A stretch of DNA of 55,093 bases from an uncultured Clostridia bacterium (GCA_949289625.1 CASEPH010000339.1:1-55093); one strand, 5' to 3'; positions 15,657 to 24,377 are shown, counted from the stretch's first letter. Notes: a model not told the origin generated them from the sequence alone. Numbers and translations are program-made.

Positions 15657-16472
15657 TCAGTACCTTTCAATATCAACTTGTTCCACCAGGTCATCCACGC
15701 TCCGCTGCAAAAACAGGGAAGCCATTTCAGAGAATCCCTCTGTGGAATCGCTGACATAGTATTTGCAAGTGCCCTGCTCTGTAGCTCCGGACAACATATC
15801 CGCCCTCCGCAGTGTTTCCGCCAGCTGGCAGGCTGCTTCCTGGCCGGAGTTGATCAGCGTCACCTCGGGGCCCATACAGGCAGAGATCACATCCCAAAGC
15901 AGGGGATAGTGGGTACAGCCCAGCACCAACGTATCACAGCCCCATTCCTTCAGGGGCCGAAGATACTCTTCCACGATCAGTTCCACCGGCAAATCCCCGG
16001 GCATAAACCGGTTGTTCTCCACCAGAGGTACCAGCAAGGGACAGGCCACGCTTTTGATCTGCGCCCTGGGATTGACCTCCCGAATAATGGCATCGTAGGC
16101 CCGGGCCTTCACCGTAGCCGCAGTGCCGATGACACCAATGCGATTGTTCCGGGTAATTGCCGCCGCCTTTTTGGCCGTGGGCCGCAGGGCTCCGCATATG
16201 GGCAGATCATATTCCCGCTGCACTCTGGAGCCCACCACTGTATCCGCTGTATTGCAAGCAATCACAATGGCTTTGATGTCAAATTGCAGCAGGAAATTGA
16301 TGTCCTGGCGGGTGTATTTCAAAATGGTATCATGGGAACGGCTGCCATAGGGCACCCGGCCAGTATCACCGAAATAAATAATGTCCTCCCCCGGAAGCTG
16401 CTCCATCAGCTGTCGTACGGCGGTCAGGCCACCCAGGCCGGAATCAAACACCCCAATGGGTCGCTTATCCAT
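15657..16472 (-). CDS. murI: Glutamate racemase MurI
   Basis: Cofactor-independent racemase making D-glutamate for peptidoglycan, 271 residues. It opens with IGVFDSGLGGLTAVRQL and carries both catalytic cysteines, in IACNTAD (first) and GCTHYP (second), plus GDTGRVPYG. Start ATG at 16472 overlaps the 3' end of ddl by 8 nt, so the two are coupled. Grouping of murI with ddl supplies both D-amino acid steps of the stem peptide. Confidence 0.98.
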   Translation of the reverse strand: MDKRPIGVFDSGLGGLTAVRQLMEQLPGEDIIYFGDTGRVPYGSRSHDTILKYTRQDINFLLQFDIKAIVIACNTADTVVGSRVQREYDLPICGALRPTAKKAAAITRNNRIGVIGTAATVKARAYDAIIREVNPRAQIKSVACPLLVPLVENNRFMPGDLPVELIVEEYLRPLKEWGCDTLVLGCTHYPLLWDVISACMGPEVTLINSGQEAACQLAETLRRADMLSGATEQGTCKYYVSDSTEGFSEMASLFLQRSVDDLVEQVDIERY

Positions 16473-17535
16473 AGACTTCCTCCCCGGCCAGCCGAATCAG
16501 CTCATCGAGCAGCTTTTCATAGGGCATTCCGCTGGCCTCAAACAGTTTTGGATACATGGAAATGGACGTAAATCCCGGCAGGGTATTGATCTCATTAAAC
16601 ACCACCTGCTCCCCTTCATAGGTCAGGAAAAAGTCCACTCGGCTCAGGCCTCGGCATCCCATAGCCTGATACACGGTAATGGCCGCCTGGCGGATCTGCT
16701 CTGCCGCCCGCTCCGAAATATTCGCAGGGATCACGGTTTTCGACTCCTGGGAATGATACTTGGCCTCGTAGTCATAAAACTCCGCGCCAGCCAGAATTTC
16801 TCCCACAACAGAAGCCACCGGATCCTGGTTTCCCAGCACCGCCACCTCCAGCTCATGGCCGTCGATAAACTCCTCCACCAGCACCTTACTGTCGTATCTG
16901 GCCGCCAGCCGCAGTGCTTCCTTCAGCTCCTCGGTACTGCGGACCTTGCTGACGCCCACAGAGGAACCTGTACCGGAGGGCTTTACGAACAGGGGATATT
17001 CTCCGCCCCGCTCAATATCAGTCACCAGCCGGTTCAAATCCTTTTCAATGCTCTCCCGGCGTGCCAGATACCAGTTGGCCTGACGAACTCCGGTTTCTCC
17101 CACCAGCAGCTTGGTGAGGGTCTTATCCATACTGGAGGCGGAAGCCGCCACACCAGCTCCCACGCAGGGAAGCCCTGCCACCTGCATCAAGCCCTGGATG
17201 GAACCGTCCTCCCCGTTTTCTCCGTGGAGCACCGGGAACACGCAATCGATGGGAACTGTCTCCAGCCCCGTCTCCCGCCACAGCAGCAAGCCCTGTCCCC
17301 GGGCCGGAGAAATGGCCGCAGGGCAGTTGCCAGGATAGGTTTGCCAGGTATTGGCTGGAAGCATGGACCAGTCCTTACCGGCAAAGTAGATCCATTTTCC
17401 CTCCTTGGTGATGCCCACCGGATAGATGCAGTATGTATCTGAATTCAAATGGTTCAATATAGATTCTGCCGAGCGTAGAGACACCTCATGCTCCGGGGAT
17501 ATCCCGCCAAACAGAACACAGAGATTCATTGCCAT
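16465..17535 (-). CDS. ddl: D-alanine--D-alanine ligase Ddl
   Basis: ATP-grasp ligase making D-Ala-D-Ala for MurF, about 356 residues. Visible features: LFGGISPEHEVSLRSAESI at the N-terminus, the ATP-grasp loop KPSGTGSSVGVSKV, the omega-loop region YDYEAKYHS with a Tyr as in D-Ala-D-Ala enzymes, and the metal site VVFNEINTLPGFTSISMYP. Three in-frame ATGs lie within 13 nt (17541, 17535, 17529); 17535 is chosen for its spacing from TGAGG. First gene of ddl-murI-DUF1934, with a recognisable promoter at 17580-17608. Depsipeptide (vancomycin-resistance) type activity is unlikely from the omega loop but not excluded. Confidence 0.96.
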   Translation of the reverse strand: MAMNLCVLFGGISPEHEVSLRSAESILNHLNSDTYCIYPVGITKEGKWIYFAGKDWSMLPANTWQTYPGNCPAAISPARGQGLLLWRETGLETVPIDCVFPVLHGENGEDGSIQGLMQVAGLPCVGAGVAASASSMDKTLTKLLVGETGVRQANWYLARRESIEKDLNRLVTDIERGGEYPLFVKPSGTGSSVGVSKVRSTEELKEALRLAARYDSKVLVEEFIDGHELEVAVLGNQDPVASVVGEILAGAEFYDYEAKYHSQESKTVIPANISERAAEQIRQAAITVYQAMGCRGLSRVDFFLTYEGEQVVFNEINTLPGFTSISMYPKLFEASGMPYEKLLDELIRLAGEEVYG

Positions 17536-17579
17536 TGTCATACCTCATTTCTTGGCGTCTTGCTATTGACTATCTTTAT

Positions 17580-17608
17580 ATAATATGATAAAACAGGCTA
17601 TAAAACAA
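17580..17608 (-). promoter_or_regulatory. Promoter of ddl-murI-DUF1934
   Basis: Minus strand: -35 TTGTTT (17603-17608), 17-nt spacer, -10 TATTAT (17580-17585), about 40 nt before the ddl start. Confidence 0.6.
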
Positions 17609-17717
17609 GTCCTATTTTTATTCCCATGAACTTCCGCAAATTTTTCCCGGAACTTTCCGTCCCGTGGTGGAAATTTCCCCGAAAAGCGTATATAATGAAA
17701 CAAAGGAGGGCTGAACG

Positions 17718-18128
17718 ATGCGAATTGAGCTAACAGAAAAAGAATTTCGCAGGCTGTTGGATATGGTCTACATCGGCAATTGGATCCTCAATTCCGCCCG
17801 GGGTACGGATCGCTTTGCGGACTATGACCGGGTCGAAAGCAAGATCTTCTCCTACTGCAAGGATCACGGTATGCAGACACTGATGGAGCACTTTAACGGC
17901 GAAGTCGTTCCGTCTCGGGCCTTTGCCGAGGGCGGCATTCATGAGGCCATCATGGATTATGAGGACGCCGTTTTCTTTGACATTTTGGCCGAGGAACTGG
18001 CCAGACGGGATATGGACTACGTCCCCATCTCTCCCCAAAACTACGACGAGCTGTTGGCCCGCATGGACGAATATATGGAAGAATTTGAAGAGCACGGCAC
18101 CGGCCGTCTGCAGTTAGAGGATGTATAG
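17718..18128 (+). CDS. Hypothetical protein, 136 residues, acidic
   Basis: I do not recognise a named family. The 136 residues are acidic, soluble and lack a signal peptide or membrane segment. The N-terminus (LTEKEFRRLLDMVYIGNWIL) and the regularly spaced Tyr/Asp/Glu later (YDELLARMDEYMEEFEEH) suggest an all-helical fold. AAAGGAGGG site 7 nt before the ATG. A TATAAT at 17691-17696 with a weak TGGAAA at -35 lies just above, and a strong terminator follows at 18132-18172, so it is a single-gene unit divergent from ddl. Base use is like that of the neighbours; no sign of transfer. Confidence 0.8.
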   Translation: MRIELTEKEFRRLLDMVYIGNWILNSARGTDRFADYDRVESKIFSYCKDHGMQTLMEHFNGEVVPSRAFAEGGIHEAIMDYEDAVFFDILAEELARRDMDYVPISPQNYDELLARMDEYMEEFEEHGTGRLQLEDV

Positions 18129-18131
18129 GCC

Positions 18132-18172
18132 AAAACGCATGGAATCGGAAATTCGGTTCCATGCGTTTTTTA
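18132..18172 (+). terminator. Intrinsic terminator after the hypothetical gene
   Basis: Stem AAAACGCATGGAA/TTCCATGCGTTTT with a 12-nt loop and a trailing T-tract. Also convergent with tdk. Confidence 0.9.
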
Positions 18173-18226
18173 TCGTTTTCCGGTCAGAATAAAGGCGACG
18201 AGCTGCTCTCTTTTTAGCAATACACA

Positions 18227-18805
18227 TCACGTCTGCTCCGGCGGATGCAGCATCTTTCTCCGGTGGTGTTTCCGGCACAGGGCAGTATAGCTATCATTGG
18301 CACCCAGTACTACCTGATCGCCTTCAGTGATCATTTCCCCCTGTGCATTAAAGCGGGCGTTGCAGGTGGCCGCCTTGCCACACCAGCACACCGTCTTGAT
18401 CTCCTCAATCACATCCGCCCAGGCCAAAAGCCACATGCTGCCTGGAAACAGATTCCTTCTGAAATCGGTCCGAAGGCCATAGCAGATCACCGGAATTCCC
18501 AGATCATCCACCATATGTACGAACCACTCCACCTGTTCTTTGGTGCAAAACTGGGCTTCGTCCACCACAATGCAGTCATAGTTTTTGATCTGTTCCTCCG
18601 GCATCAGCATCAGATCTTCCACAAAAGAGCATTTCTGGCACAGTCCCATTCTGGAGGACATAATGCCCTCTCCATCCCGATTATCTACTTTAGGCTTTGC
18701 CAGCAGGGCAACCTTGCCCCGTTCATAATAGTTATAGCCCACCATCAGTGCATTGGCAGTTTTGGAGCTACCCATAGCACCATAGCGAAAATACAGCTTG
18801 GCCAT
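18227..18805 (-). CDS. tdk: Thymidine kinase, type II (TdK)
   Basis: Salvage enzyme converting thymidine to dTMP, 192 residues. The P-loop is YGAMGSSKT, a variant of the usual GxMxSGK with Ser for Gly; Walker B and lid are seen in DCIVVDEAQFCTKEQV; and the zinc site is CWC plus CRKHH near the end. Two ATGs lie 6 nt apart; the inner one at 18805 has the proper distance from GGGGGAGG. It stands alone between two terminators. The P-loop change is visible in the sequence; activity is still likely because other motifs are intact. Confidence 0.95.
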   Translation of the reverse strand: MAKLYFRYGAMGSSKTANALMVGYNYYERGKVALLAKPKVDNRDGEGIMSSRMGLCQKCSFVEDLMLMPEEQIKNYDCIVVDEAQFCTKEQVEWFVHMVDDLGIPVICYGLRTDFRRNLFPGSMWLLAWADVIEEIKTVCWCGKAATCNARFNAQGEMITEGDQVVLGANDSYTALCRKHHRRKMLHPPEQT

Positions 18806-18869
18806 AGCCATACCTCCCCCTCATGTCCCGATTATTCTATCACGGGCCAAGCTGAACCGCAAGCCCGGA

Positions 18870-18907
18870 AAAAAGAACTGCCGCAAAGATTTCACCTGCG
18901 GCAGTCC
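18870..18907 (-). terminator. Intrinsic terminator after spoVAC (bidirectional)
   Basis: Perfect 9-bp stem ACTGCCGCA/TGCGGCAGT (18877-18885 and 18897-18905) with a T-rich tail on the minus strand and another on the plus strand. Separates spoVAC from tdk. Confidence 0.8.
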
Positions 18908-18914
18908 CATTTTT

Positions 18915-19358
18915 TCACAGCAGCCGGCCCACATAGTACACCACGCCATAGATCACGCTGGCACTCAGGCCATAGACCAGGACCGGTCCGGCAATGGTGA
19001 ACATTTTGGCACTCATCCCCATGACAAACCCCTCCGTTCGAAACTCCATCGCTGGGGATACCACGGAATTGGCAAATCCGGTAATGGGGACTATGGTGCC
19101 CGCGCCGGCCCGTTTGGCCATCCGATCATAGATCCCGACACCCGTCAGGAGGGCACCAAGAAATACCATGGTCATAGAAGCGGCAGTTCCCGCCAAATCC
19201 GCGCTGAGCCCCGTCATGGTCCATCCATTGAGGATCAGCTGCCCCAGTACACAGATCAGTCCGCCGGTCCAAAAGGCGTTGCAGGTGTCGATCAGGGTAC
19301 TGGAATTGGGGGAATAGGCCTTGACCAGTTCCCCATACTGCATACTGGTGATTTTCAT
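18915..19358 (-). CDS. spoVAC: Stage V sporulation protein AC (SpoVAC), solitary
   Basis: Inner-forespore-membrane protein of 147 residues, part of the SpoVA channel that moves dipicolinic acid during sporulation and germination. About four membrane segments; the N-terminal FWTGGLICVLGQ and the later ITGFANSVVSPAMEFRTEG and FVMGMSAKMFTIAGPVLVYG match SpoVAC/SpoVAEb proteins. The start at 19358 has GGGAGA upstream and begins MKITSMQYGELVK. In most clostridia spoVAC is followed by spoVAD and spoVAE; here a terminator follows directly, so the other subunits must be elsewhere. SpoVAC and SpoVAEb are related and the exact paralogue is not certain. Confidence 0.88.
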   Translation of the reverse strand: MKITSMQYGELVKAYSPNSSTLIDTCNAFWTGGLICVLGQLILNGWTMTGLSADLAGTAASMTMVFLGALLTGVGIYDRMAKRAGAGTIVPITGFANSVVSPAMEFRTEGFVMGMSAKMFTIAGPVLVYGLSASVIYGVVYYVGRLL

Positions 19359-19452
19359 GCAATCATCTCCCAGAGCAGTTTGGCCCATTGTACTGTCCCT
19401 TATTCTTGACAATCATTTCTAATCTACAGCCAGAATTGGTTCGGCATACAGC

Positions 19453-19481
19453 AAACCCCGCCGCTGCAGCGGCGGGGTTTT
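19453..19481. terminator. Terminator at the end of the ribosomal protein superoperon
   Basis: Perfect palindromic hairpin AAACCCCGCCGCTGC/GCAGCGGCGGGGTTT just below rplQ. The T-tract on the minus strand is short (TTT), so read-through towards spoVAC is possible. Confidence 0.75.
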
Positions 19482-19488
19482 ATCATGT

Positions 19489-19833
19489 TTACTTTACCAG
19501 CTCAATGACAGCCAGCTCGGCGGCATCGCCGCGACGAGGACCGACACGAGTAATTCTGGTGTAGCCACCATTGCGCTCGCTGTAGGAAGGAGCGATCTCC
19601 TTGAACAGCTTGGTGACCACATCCTCCTTGGTGATAAAGGCAAGCGCTCTCCGGCGGGAAGCCAGGGTGTTGGCCTTGCCCAGGGTGATCATCTTTTCAG
19701 CCACAGGCTGAACTTCCTTTGCCCGGGTAACGGTGGTCTCGATACGACCTTTCTCCAGCAGATCCGTGGTCAGCTGACGCAGCATGGCTTTACGCTGAGC
19801 GGAGGTTCTGCCGAGTTTACGGGTTCCGAACAT
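19489..19833 (-). CDS. rplQ: 50S ribosomal protein L17
   Basis: Large-subunit protein of 114 residues, standard bacterial length. It opens [19 protein letters not shown], the L17 signature, and ends in ELAVIELVK. It is the last gene of the superoperon, 24 nt after rpoA, and is followed by a palindromic hairpin. Nothing unusual in sequence or codon use. Confidence 0.98.
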   Translation of the reverse strand: MFGTRKLGRTSAQRKAMLRQLTTDLLEKGRIETTVTRAKEVQPVAEKMITLGKANTLASRRRALAFITKEDVVTKLFKEIAPSYSERNGGYTRITRVGPRRGDAAELAVIELVK

Positions 19834-19857
19834 TCTTATTACCTCCTTTACGAAAGG

Positions 19858-20817
19858 TTAGTTGTTGTTAGAGGAGCTGTCGCTGGCCAGAGACAGGCCC
19901 ATCATGGCCAGCTTGTTCTGGACCTCTTCCAGCGACTTTCTGCCCAGGTTCCGCACCTTGATCATATCTTCACCGGAACGGCTGATCAGATCTTCCACGG
20001 TGTTGATATTGGCGCGCTTGAGGCAGTTAAAGCTTCTGACCGACAGGTCCATCTCTTCGATGCTCATTTCCAGCACCTTTTCCTTGACGCTTTCGGCCTT
20101 CTCCACCACGGTAGACTTGCTGGCTACAGATTCGCTGAGGTCTGTGAACAGAACCAAATGGTCCGTCAGAATCTTCGCGCCAAGGCTGACAGCATCCCGG
20201 GCGGAGATGGTGTTATCGGTCCAGACCTCAAGGGTCAGCTTATCATAGTCCGTCATGTTGCCCACACGGGTGTTTTCCACCGTGTAGTTCACCTTGTAGA
20301 CGGGCGTATAGATCGAATCAATGGGGATGACACCGATGACGGTCTGGGCAGTCTTGTTCTTATCGGAAGAGACATAGCCGCGACCATGGTTCATGGTGAT
20401 CTCCATATTGAAGGTAGCATCAGGGCCCAACGTGCAGATGTGGAGTTCGGGATTGAGGATCTCCACTTCACCATCCGCTTTGATGTCGCCGGCGCAGACC
20501 TCGCGTTCTCCCATGGCCTCAATATAGACGGTCTTGGGTCCCTGGCAGTGAAGCTTTGCGATAATCCGCTTGACGTTCAGGACGATCTCCGTGACATCCT
20601 CCTTGACACCGGGAATAGTGGAAAACTCATGCTGGACACCGGCGATCTTAATGGAAGTCGCAGCAGTGCCAGGCAGAGAAGAAAGCAGGATCCTTCTCAG
20701 CGAGTTGCCAAGGGTAGTGCCGTATCCCCTCTCCAGGGGCTCAACAACATACTTGCCATAGGAAGTATCTTCTGGGGAGTCAATGCATTCAATGCGAGGC
20801 TTTTCAATTTCTACCAT
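19858..20817 (-). CDS. rpoA: DNA-directed RNA polymerase subunit alpha
   Basis: RNA polymerase alpha, 319 residues. The N-terminal assembly domain (about 1-230) includes [20 protein letters not shown]; a flexible linker leads to the C-terminal domain (about 250-310) with [20 protein letters not shown] and [15 protein letters not shown], which contacts promoter UP elements and activators. It starts at ATG with AAGGAGGG, 74 nt after rpsD; that gap contains a GCGATA-TT-TATCGC hairpin just above the ribosome site, unlike the tight spacing elsewhere in the operon. It ends in a short Ser/Asn tail. Confidence 0.99.
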   Translation of the reverse strand: MVEIEKPRIECIDSPEDTSYGKYVVEPLERGYGTTLGNSLRRILLSSLPGTAATSIKIAGVQHEFSTIPGVKEDVTEIVLNVKRIIAKLHCQGPKTVYIEAMGEREVCAGDIKADGEVEILNPELHICTLGPDATFNMEITMNHGRGYVSSDKNKTAQTVIGVIPIDSIYTPVYKVNYTVENTRVGNMTDYDKLTLEVWTDNTISARDAVSLGAKILTDHLVLFTDLSESVASKSTVVEKAESVKEKVLEMSIEEMDLSVRSFNCLKRANINTVEDLISRSGEDMIKVRNLGRKSLEEVQNKLAMMGLSLASDSSSNNN

Positions 20818-20891
20818 ATAGGAAATACCCTCCTTGTAACCGCGATAAATATCGCATGTGATTCAGCTTACAGATAATCGAGGGTCTTGTG

Positions 20892-21488
20892 TTACTTGGA
20901 GTACAACTCGACGATAAGATGCTCGGCAATTTCAAAGTCGATATCGTCTCTGGCAGGAGCGGCGATCACCTTGCCCTGCAGGGTGTTCTTGTCTCTGTCC
21001 AGCCACTTGGGCGTGGCGGCAAAGACGTCGTCCTCCTTGAGCTTCTTGAAGAACGCGTTGGAAGCGCTCTTCTCGGACACGGCGATCACATCCCCAGTCT
21101 TGATGAGGTAGGAGGGAATGTTCACACGCTTGCCGTTCACAGTAAAGTGACCGTGGTTGACAAGCTGACGAGCCTCACGGCGGGTAGCAGCGAAGCCCAG
21201 CCGGTAAACAACGTTGTCCAGTCTCCGTTCGATCATGCACAGGAGTTCCTCACCGGTGTTGCCGGCCATCTTGGAAGCCTTCTCGTAGTAAGCACGGAAC
21301 TGCTTCTCCTGAATACCATAGACGAACTTGACCTTCTGCTTCTCAGTGAGCTGCGTTGCATACTCAGACTTCTTCGCTCTTCTCTGACCGCCGGGGTTCT
21401 TGTTGGAAGTTCTGCTATAACCCATGACAGCAGGAGAAACGCCCAGCGTTCTGCAGCGCTTGAGAACAGGCTGTGTATTTCTAGCCAT
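20892..21488 (-). CDS. rpsD: 30S ribosomal protein S4
   Basis: Primary 16S rRNA-binding assembly protein, 198 residues. The N-terminus (MARNTQPVLKRCRTLGVSP) has only one Cys, so it is the zinc-free form rather than the Cys4 form of some clostridia. The S4 RNA-binding domain is visible around RLDNVVYRLGFAATRREARQ and VNHGHFTVNGKRVNIPSYLI. It sits between rpsK and rpoA as in the alpha operon of most Bacillota relatives. S4 is an autoregulator in other bacteria; the 74-nt structured gap before rpoA could take part, but this is speculative. Confidence 0.98.
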   Translation of the reverse strand: MARNTQPVLKRCRTLGVSPAVMGYSRTSNKNPGGQRRAKKSEYATQLTEKQKVKFVYGIQEKQFRAYYEKASKMAGNTGEELLCMIERRLDNVVYRLGFAATRREARQLVNHGHFTVNGKRVNIPSYLIKTGDVIAVSEKSASNAFFKKLKEDDVFAATPKWLDRDKNTLQGKVIAAPARDDIDFEIAEHLIVELYSK

Positions 21489-21510
21489 TGCTTAATATCC
21501 TCCTTTGAGA

Positions 21511-21906
21511 TTATACGCGGCGACGTTTGGGAGGACGGCAGCCATTGTGAGGAATGGGAGTCACGTCCTTAATCATGTTGACCTCCAGGCCAGCGGACTG
21601 AAGCGCACGAATGGCGGATTCACGACCCTGGCCGGGACCCTTGACATACACTTCCACGGTCTTGAGTCCATGCTCCATAGCCGCCTTGGCAGCAGTCTCC
21701 GCCACCATCTGGGCAGCGTAGGGAGTAGACTTTCTGGAACCACGGAAGCCCAGGCCGCCGGAGGAAGCCCAGGAGATGGCATTACCGTTGAGATCGGTAA
21801 TGGTCACCATGGTGTTGTTAAAGGAGCTGCGGATATGCGCGGCACCCTTTTCGATGTTCTTGCGCTCGCGGCGCTTCTTGATTACCTTTTTCTTGTTGGC
21901 AGCCAT
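21511..21906 (-). CDS. rpsK: 30S ribosomal protein S11
   Basis: Platform protein of the small subunit, 131 residues. It begins with a basic stretch ([17 protein letters not shown]) and has the S11 core [19 protein letters not shown] and the conserved end [18 protein letters not shown]. It is 14 nt after rpsM and 22 nt before rpsD. ATG with AGGAGGG. Ordinary member. Confidence 0.98.
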   Translation of the reverse strand: MAANKKKVIKKRRERKNIEKGAAHIRSSFNNTMVTITDLNGNAISWASSGGLGFRGSRKSTPYAAQMVAETAAKAAMEHGLKTVEVYVKGPGQGRESAIRALQSAGLEVNMIKDVTPIPHNGCRPPKRRRV

Positions 21907-21920
21907 TGCATATCCCTCCT

Positions 21921-22289
21921 TTACTTCTTCTTATTGGCAATGGTCTTCTTGGGACCTTTGCGAGTTCTGGCATTCGTCTTGGAACGCTGACCGCGAACGG
22001 GCAGACCGCGTCTGTGGCGAATGCCACGGTAGCAGCCGATCTCAGTGAGCCGCTTGATGTTCAAAGCGACCTCACGACGAAGATCACCTTCAATGGTGTA
22101 GCCCTTGTCGATGACGTCACGGAGGGCGGCCTCCTGGTCATCAGTCAGGTCCTTTACTCGGATGTCGGGATTGATACCCGCCTTCTCAAGAATGTCTTTC
22201 GCACTCTTTCTGCCGATTCCATAGATATAGGTCAGGCCAATTTCAACCCGCTTATCCTTCGGCAGATCAACACCGGAAATTCGTGCCAT
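21921..22289 (-). CDS. rpsM: 30S ribosomal protein S13
   Basis: Head protein of the small subunit contacting P-site tRNA and 50S bridges, 122 residues. It opens [20 protein letters not shown] and ends with the basic [20 protein letters not shown] tail. AAAGGAGG site. It lies 21 nt after rpmJ and 14 nt before rpsK, the usual order. Confidence 0.98.
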   Translation of the reverse strand: MARISGVDLPKDKRVEIGLTYIYGIGRKSAKDILEKAGINPDIRVKDLTDDQEAALRDVIDKGYTIEGDLRREVALNIKRLTEIGCYRGIRHRRGLPVRGQRSKTNARTRKGPKKTIANKKK

Positions 22290-22310
22290 TTAACTCTGCA
22301 CCTCCTTTTC

Positions 22311-22424
22311 TTAACCCTGTCTCTGCTTGTGCTTGGGATTTTCACAAATCACCATAACGCGGCCCTTGCGCTTAATGACCTTGCACTTCTCGCACATGGG
22401 CTTTACGGACGGTCTTACTTTCAT
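22311..22424 (-). CDS. rpmJ: 50S ribosomal protein L36
   Basis: The smallest ribosomal protein, 37 residues. Reading the complement from ATG at 22424 gives [19 protein letters not shown], then [17 protein letters not shown] and TAA at 22311. The zinc ligands CxxC, C and H (Cys11, Cys14, Cys27, His32) are all present, so it is the zinc-binding (C+) form. It lies 31 nt after infA and 21 nt before rpsM, as in most bacteria, with a GGAGG site. Confidence 0.97.
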   Translation of the reverse strand: MKVRPSVKPMCEKCKVIKRKGRVMVICENPKHKQRQG

Positions 22425-22455
22425 ACTGTTAACCTCCATACTGAGAACATGTCTC

Positions 22456-22674
22456 TCACTTGCTTCTCCAGGTGATGCGTCCCCGGGTCAGGTCATAGGG
22501 TGACATCTGAACGGTGACTTTATCGCCCGGAAGAATCTTAATAAAGTTCATCCGGAGCTTGCCGGAAATATGTGCCAAAATGGTGTGACCCTTTCCGATA
22601 TCCACGGAAAACATCGCATTCGGCAGTGCGTCAACCACGACGCCCTCAAGCTCAATTACGTCGTCTTTTGCCAA
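22456..22674 (-). CDS. infA: Translation initiation factor IF-1
   Basis: OB-fold protein of 72 residues that binds the 30S A-site during initiation. The sequence is close to consensus: [20 protein letters not shown] at the start, then [20 protein letters not shown], and a C-terminal [11 protein letters not shown]. It follows the KOW gene by 6 nt and precedes rpmJ. Confidence 0.99.
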   Translation of the reverse strand: MAKDDVIELEGVVVDALPNAMFSVDIGKGHTILAHISGKLRMNFIKILPGDKVTVQMSPYDLTRGRITWRSK

Positions 22675-22680
22675 GATTAT

Positions 22681-22968
22681 TCAGCCTCCTTGGTTCTGAC
22701 TGTTGAATTCCAGGCCAAAAATGGCCAAATCCCTGCGTAACTCGCTGTTGAGTACTATGTCGCCTTCTCTGATCTTTTCAGCGACTGTAGAATCAGTCCG
22801 AGCGGCCAGCCGGAGATGCTTCAGCTTCTTCCGTTTGGGATTTTCCAGCTTTCTGACCTTGCCGTCGGCAATCACAGCGTAGATGCCGTCTGTCTCCAGT
22901 ACAAAGAACCGTCGTCCTTTGTCACGGCCGGCCAGTGAAACAACAATATCCGACTTAGAGATATGCAC
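22681..22968 (-). CDS. KOW-domain RNA-binding protein (L14e/L6e-like)
   Basis: A 95-residue basic protein with an N-terminal KOW motif (SDIVVSLAGRDKGRRFFVLE), resembling archaeal/eukaryotic L14e, often annotated as a KOW domain-containing RNA-binding protein in clostridia. It sits between map and infA, the usual location in clostridial alpha operons; Bacillus has a related small gene there. The start overlaps the end of map by 14 nt, so it is translationally coupled. Likely an RNA- or ribosome-associated protein; its function has not been fixed to my knowledge. Confidence 0.88.
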   Translation of the reverse strand: MHISKSDIVVSLAGRDKGRRFFVLETDGIYAVIADGKVRKLENPKRKKLKHLRLAARTDSTVAEKIREGDIVLNSELRRDLAIFGLEFNSQNQGG

Positions 22969-23725
22969 TGCTTAGCCCCTCGGTGACGGTGAGAATTTCC
23001 GGCTCGCCGTCGGTAATGAGCACAGTATTTTCATAGTGCGCCGCACGGCTGCCGTCCAGCGTCTTGGTGGTCCAGCGATCTGGCATGACATGGACCTCAT
23101 AGGAACCCGCGTTGACCATGGGTTCAATGGCAAGGACCATGCCGGGAATCAGTCTGGGTCCGCGGCCGGGACAGCCGAAATTGGGCACCTCAGGTTCTTC
23201 GTGGAGCTTTTCCCCCACGCCGTGCCCCACAAAGCTCCGGACCACAGAGAAGCCATTGGCCTCCACATAGGTCTGGATGGCGTGGGAAATATCTGAGACG
23301 CGGAATCCGCGTTTGGCAAACTTTATACCTTCAAAGAAGCTCTGCCGGGTAACCTCCACCAGCTTTTTGGAAACTTCATCGGTCTCGCCACAGATGAAGG
23401 TGGCGGCACAGTCGCCATGGAATCCGCCCCAATATGCCCCTACATCCACGCTGACAATATCGCCCTCATGAATGACCTGTTTTCCGGGGATGCCATGGAT
23501 CACCACGTCATTGATGGAAATACAGGCGCTGCCGGGGAACCCACCGTACCCAAGGAACGAAGGTTTCGCTCCCTGGGATACGATGAAGTTGTGAACAGCT
23601 TTGTCGATCTCCTGGGTTGTCACGCCGGGCCGGATCATCTCGCCAGCCACCTTACGGGCAGCAGCGGTGATCTTGCAGGCCTTCCGCATGATCTCCAGTT
23701 CATGCTCTGTCTTGATTGAGATCAT
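22955..23725 (-). CDS. map: Methionine aminopeptidase, type I
   Basis: Removes the N-terminal methionine of nascent proteins; cytoplasmic metalloenzyme of 256 residues. The metal ligands are visible in VSVDVGAYWGGFHGDCAATF (two Asp), FVGHGVGEKLHEEP (His), MVLAIEPMV (Glu) and HYENTVLIT (Glu). It starts 2 nt after adk and overlaps the KOW gene by 14 nt. No N-terminal zinc-finger extension, so type Ia. Confidence 0.98.
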   Translation of the reverse strand: MISIKTEHELEIMRKACKITAAARKVAGEMIRPGVTTQEIDKAVHNFIVSQGAKPSFLGYGGFPGSACISINDVVIHGIPGKQVIHEGDIVSVDVGAYWGGFHGDCAATFICGETDEVSKKLVEVTRQSFFEGIKFAKRGFRVSDISHAIQTYVEANGFSVVRSFVGHGVGEKLHEEPEVPNFGCPGRGPRLIPGMVLAIEPMVNAGSYEVHVMPDRWTTKTLDGSRAAHYENTVLITDGEPEILTVTEGLSSAYL

Positions 23726-23727
23726 AA

Positions 23728-24360
23728 TCAGTTCTCCAATGCTGCAAGGATATCCTTTGTAGCATTTTCAATGGGCTGATTTCCTTCCACCTCGGTGAGA
23801 ATCCCCATCTTCTCATAAAAAGCCTTCAGGGGCTCGGTCTCCTTGTGGAAGACCTCCAGTCTGTTTCTGACTGTCTCAGGGGCGTCGTCCTTCCGAACGA
23901 TCAATTCGCCACCGCAGGCGTCGCAGACACCTTCCACCTTAGGAGGATTGGCCTCCACATGGTAGCTGGCACCGCACTTGGCACACACACGGCGTCCGGT
24001 CATCCGCTTCTCGATTACTTCATCGGCAATCTCGATGGAGACAACCTTGCTGATTTTTACGTCCTGAGCCACCAGAGCCTCAGCCTGGGGGATGGTACGG
24101 GGCATACCGTCCAGAATAAAGCCATTCTTGCAGTCGTCCTGGGCAACACGCTCTTTGACGATTCCCACAATGACCTCATCAGGAACCAGCTTGCCGGCAT
24201 CCATAAAGGACTTGGCCTTCAGCCCGATCTCCGTACCATTTTTCACTGCCTCACGCAGGATGTTTCCGGTGGAGATGGTGGGGATCCCCAGCTTTGCGCT
24301 GATAATCTCAGCCTGGGTTCCCTTACCCGCACCGGGAGCACCAAGAAGAATCACGTTCAT
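23728..24360 (-). CDS. adk: Adenylate kinase, zinc-binding long form
   Basis: Interconverts AMP + ATP and 2 ADP; 210 residues. P-loop GAPGAGKGTQ near the N-terminus, AMP-binding TISTGNILREAVKNGTEIG, and a LID domain with CAKC and CDAC, a four-cysteine zinc site common in Gram-positive enzymes. ATG with a GGAGG-like site, 17 nt after secY and 2 nt before map, the standard arrangement. Confidence 0.98.
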   Translation of the reverse strand: MNVILLGAPGAGKGTQAEIISAKLGIPTISTGNILREAVKNGTEIGLKAKSFMDAGKLVPDEVIVGIVKERVAQDDCKNGFILDGMPRTIPQAEALVAQDVKISKVVSIEIADEVIEKRMTGRRVCAKCGASYHVEANPPKVEGVCDACGGELIVRKDDAPETVRNRLEVFHKETEPLKAFYEKMGILTEVEGNQPIENATKDILAALEN

Positions 24361-24377
24361 CTACGTTTCCTCCTCAA

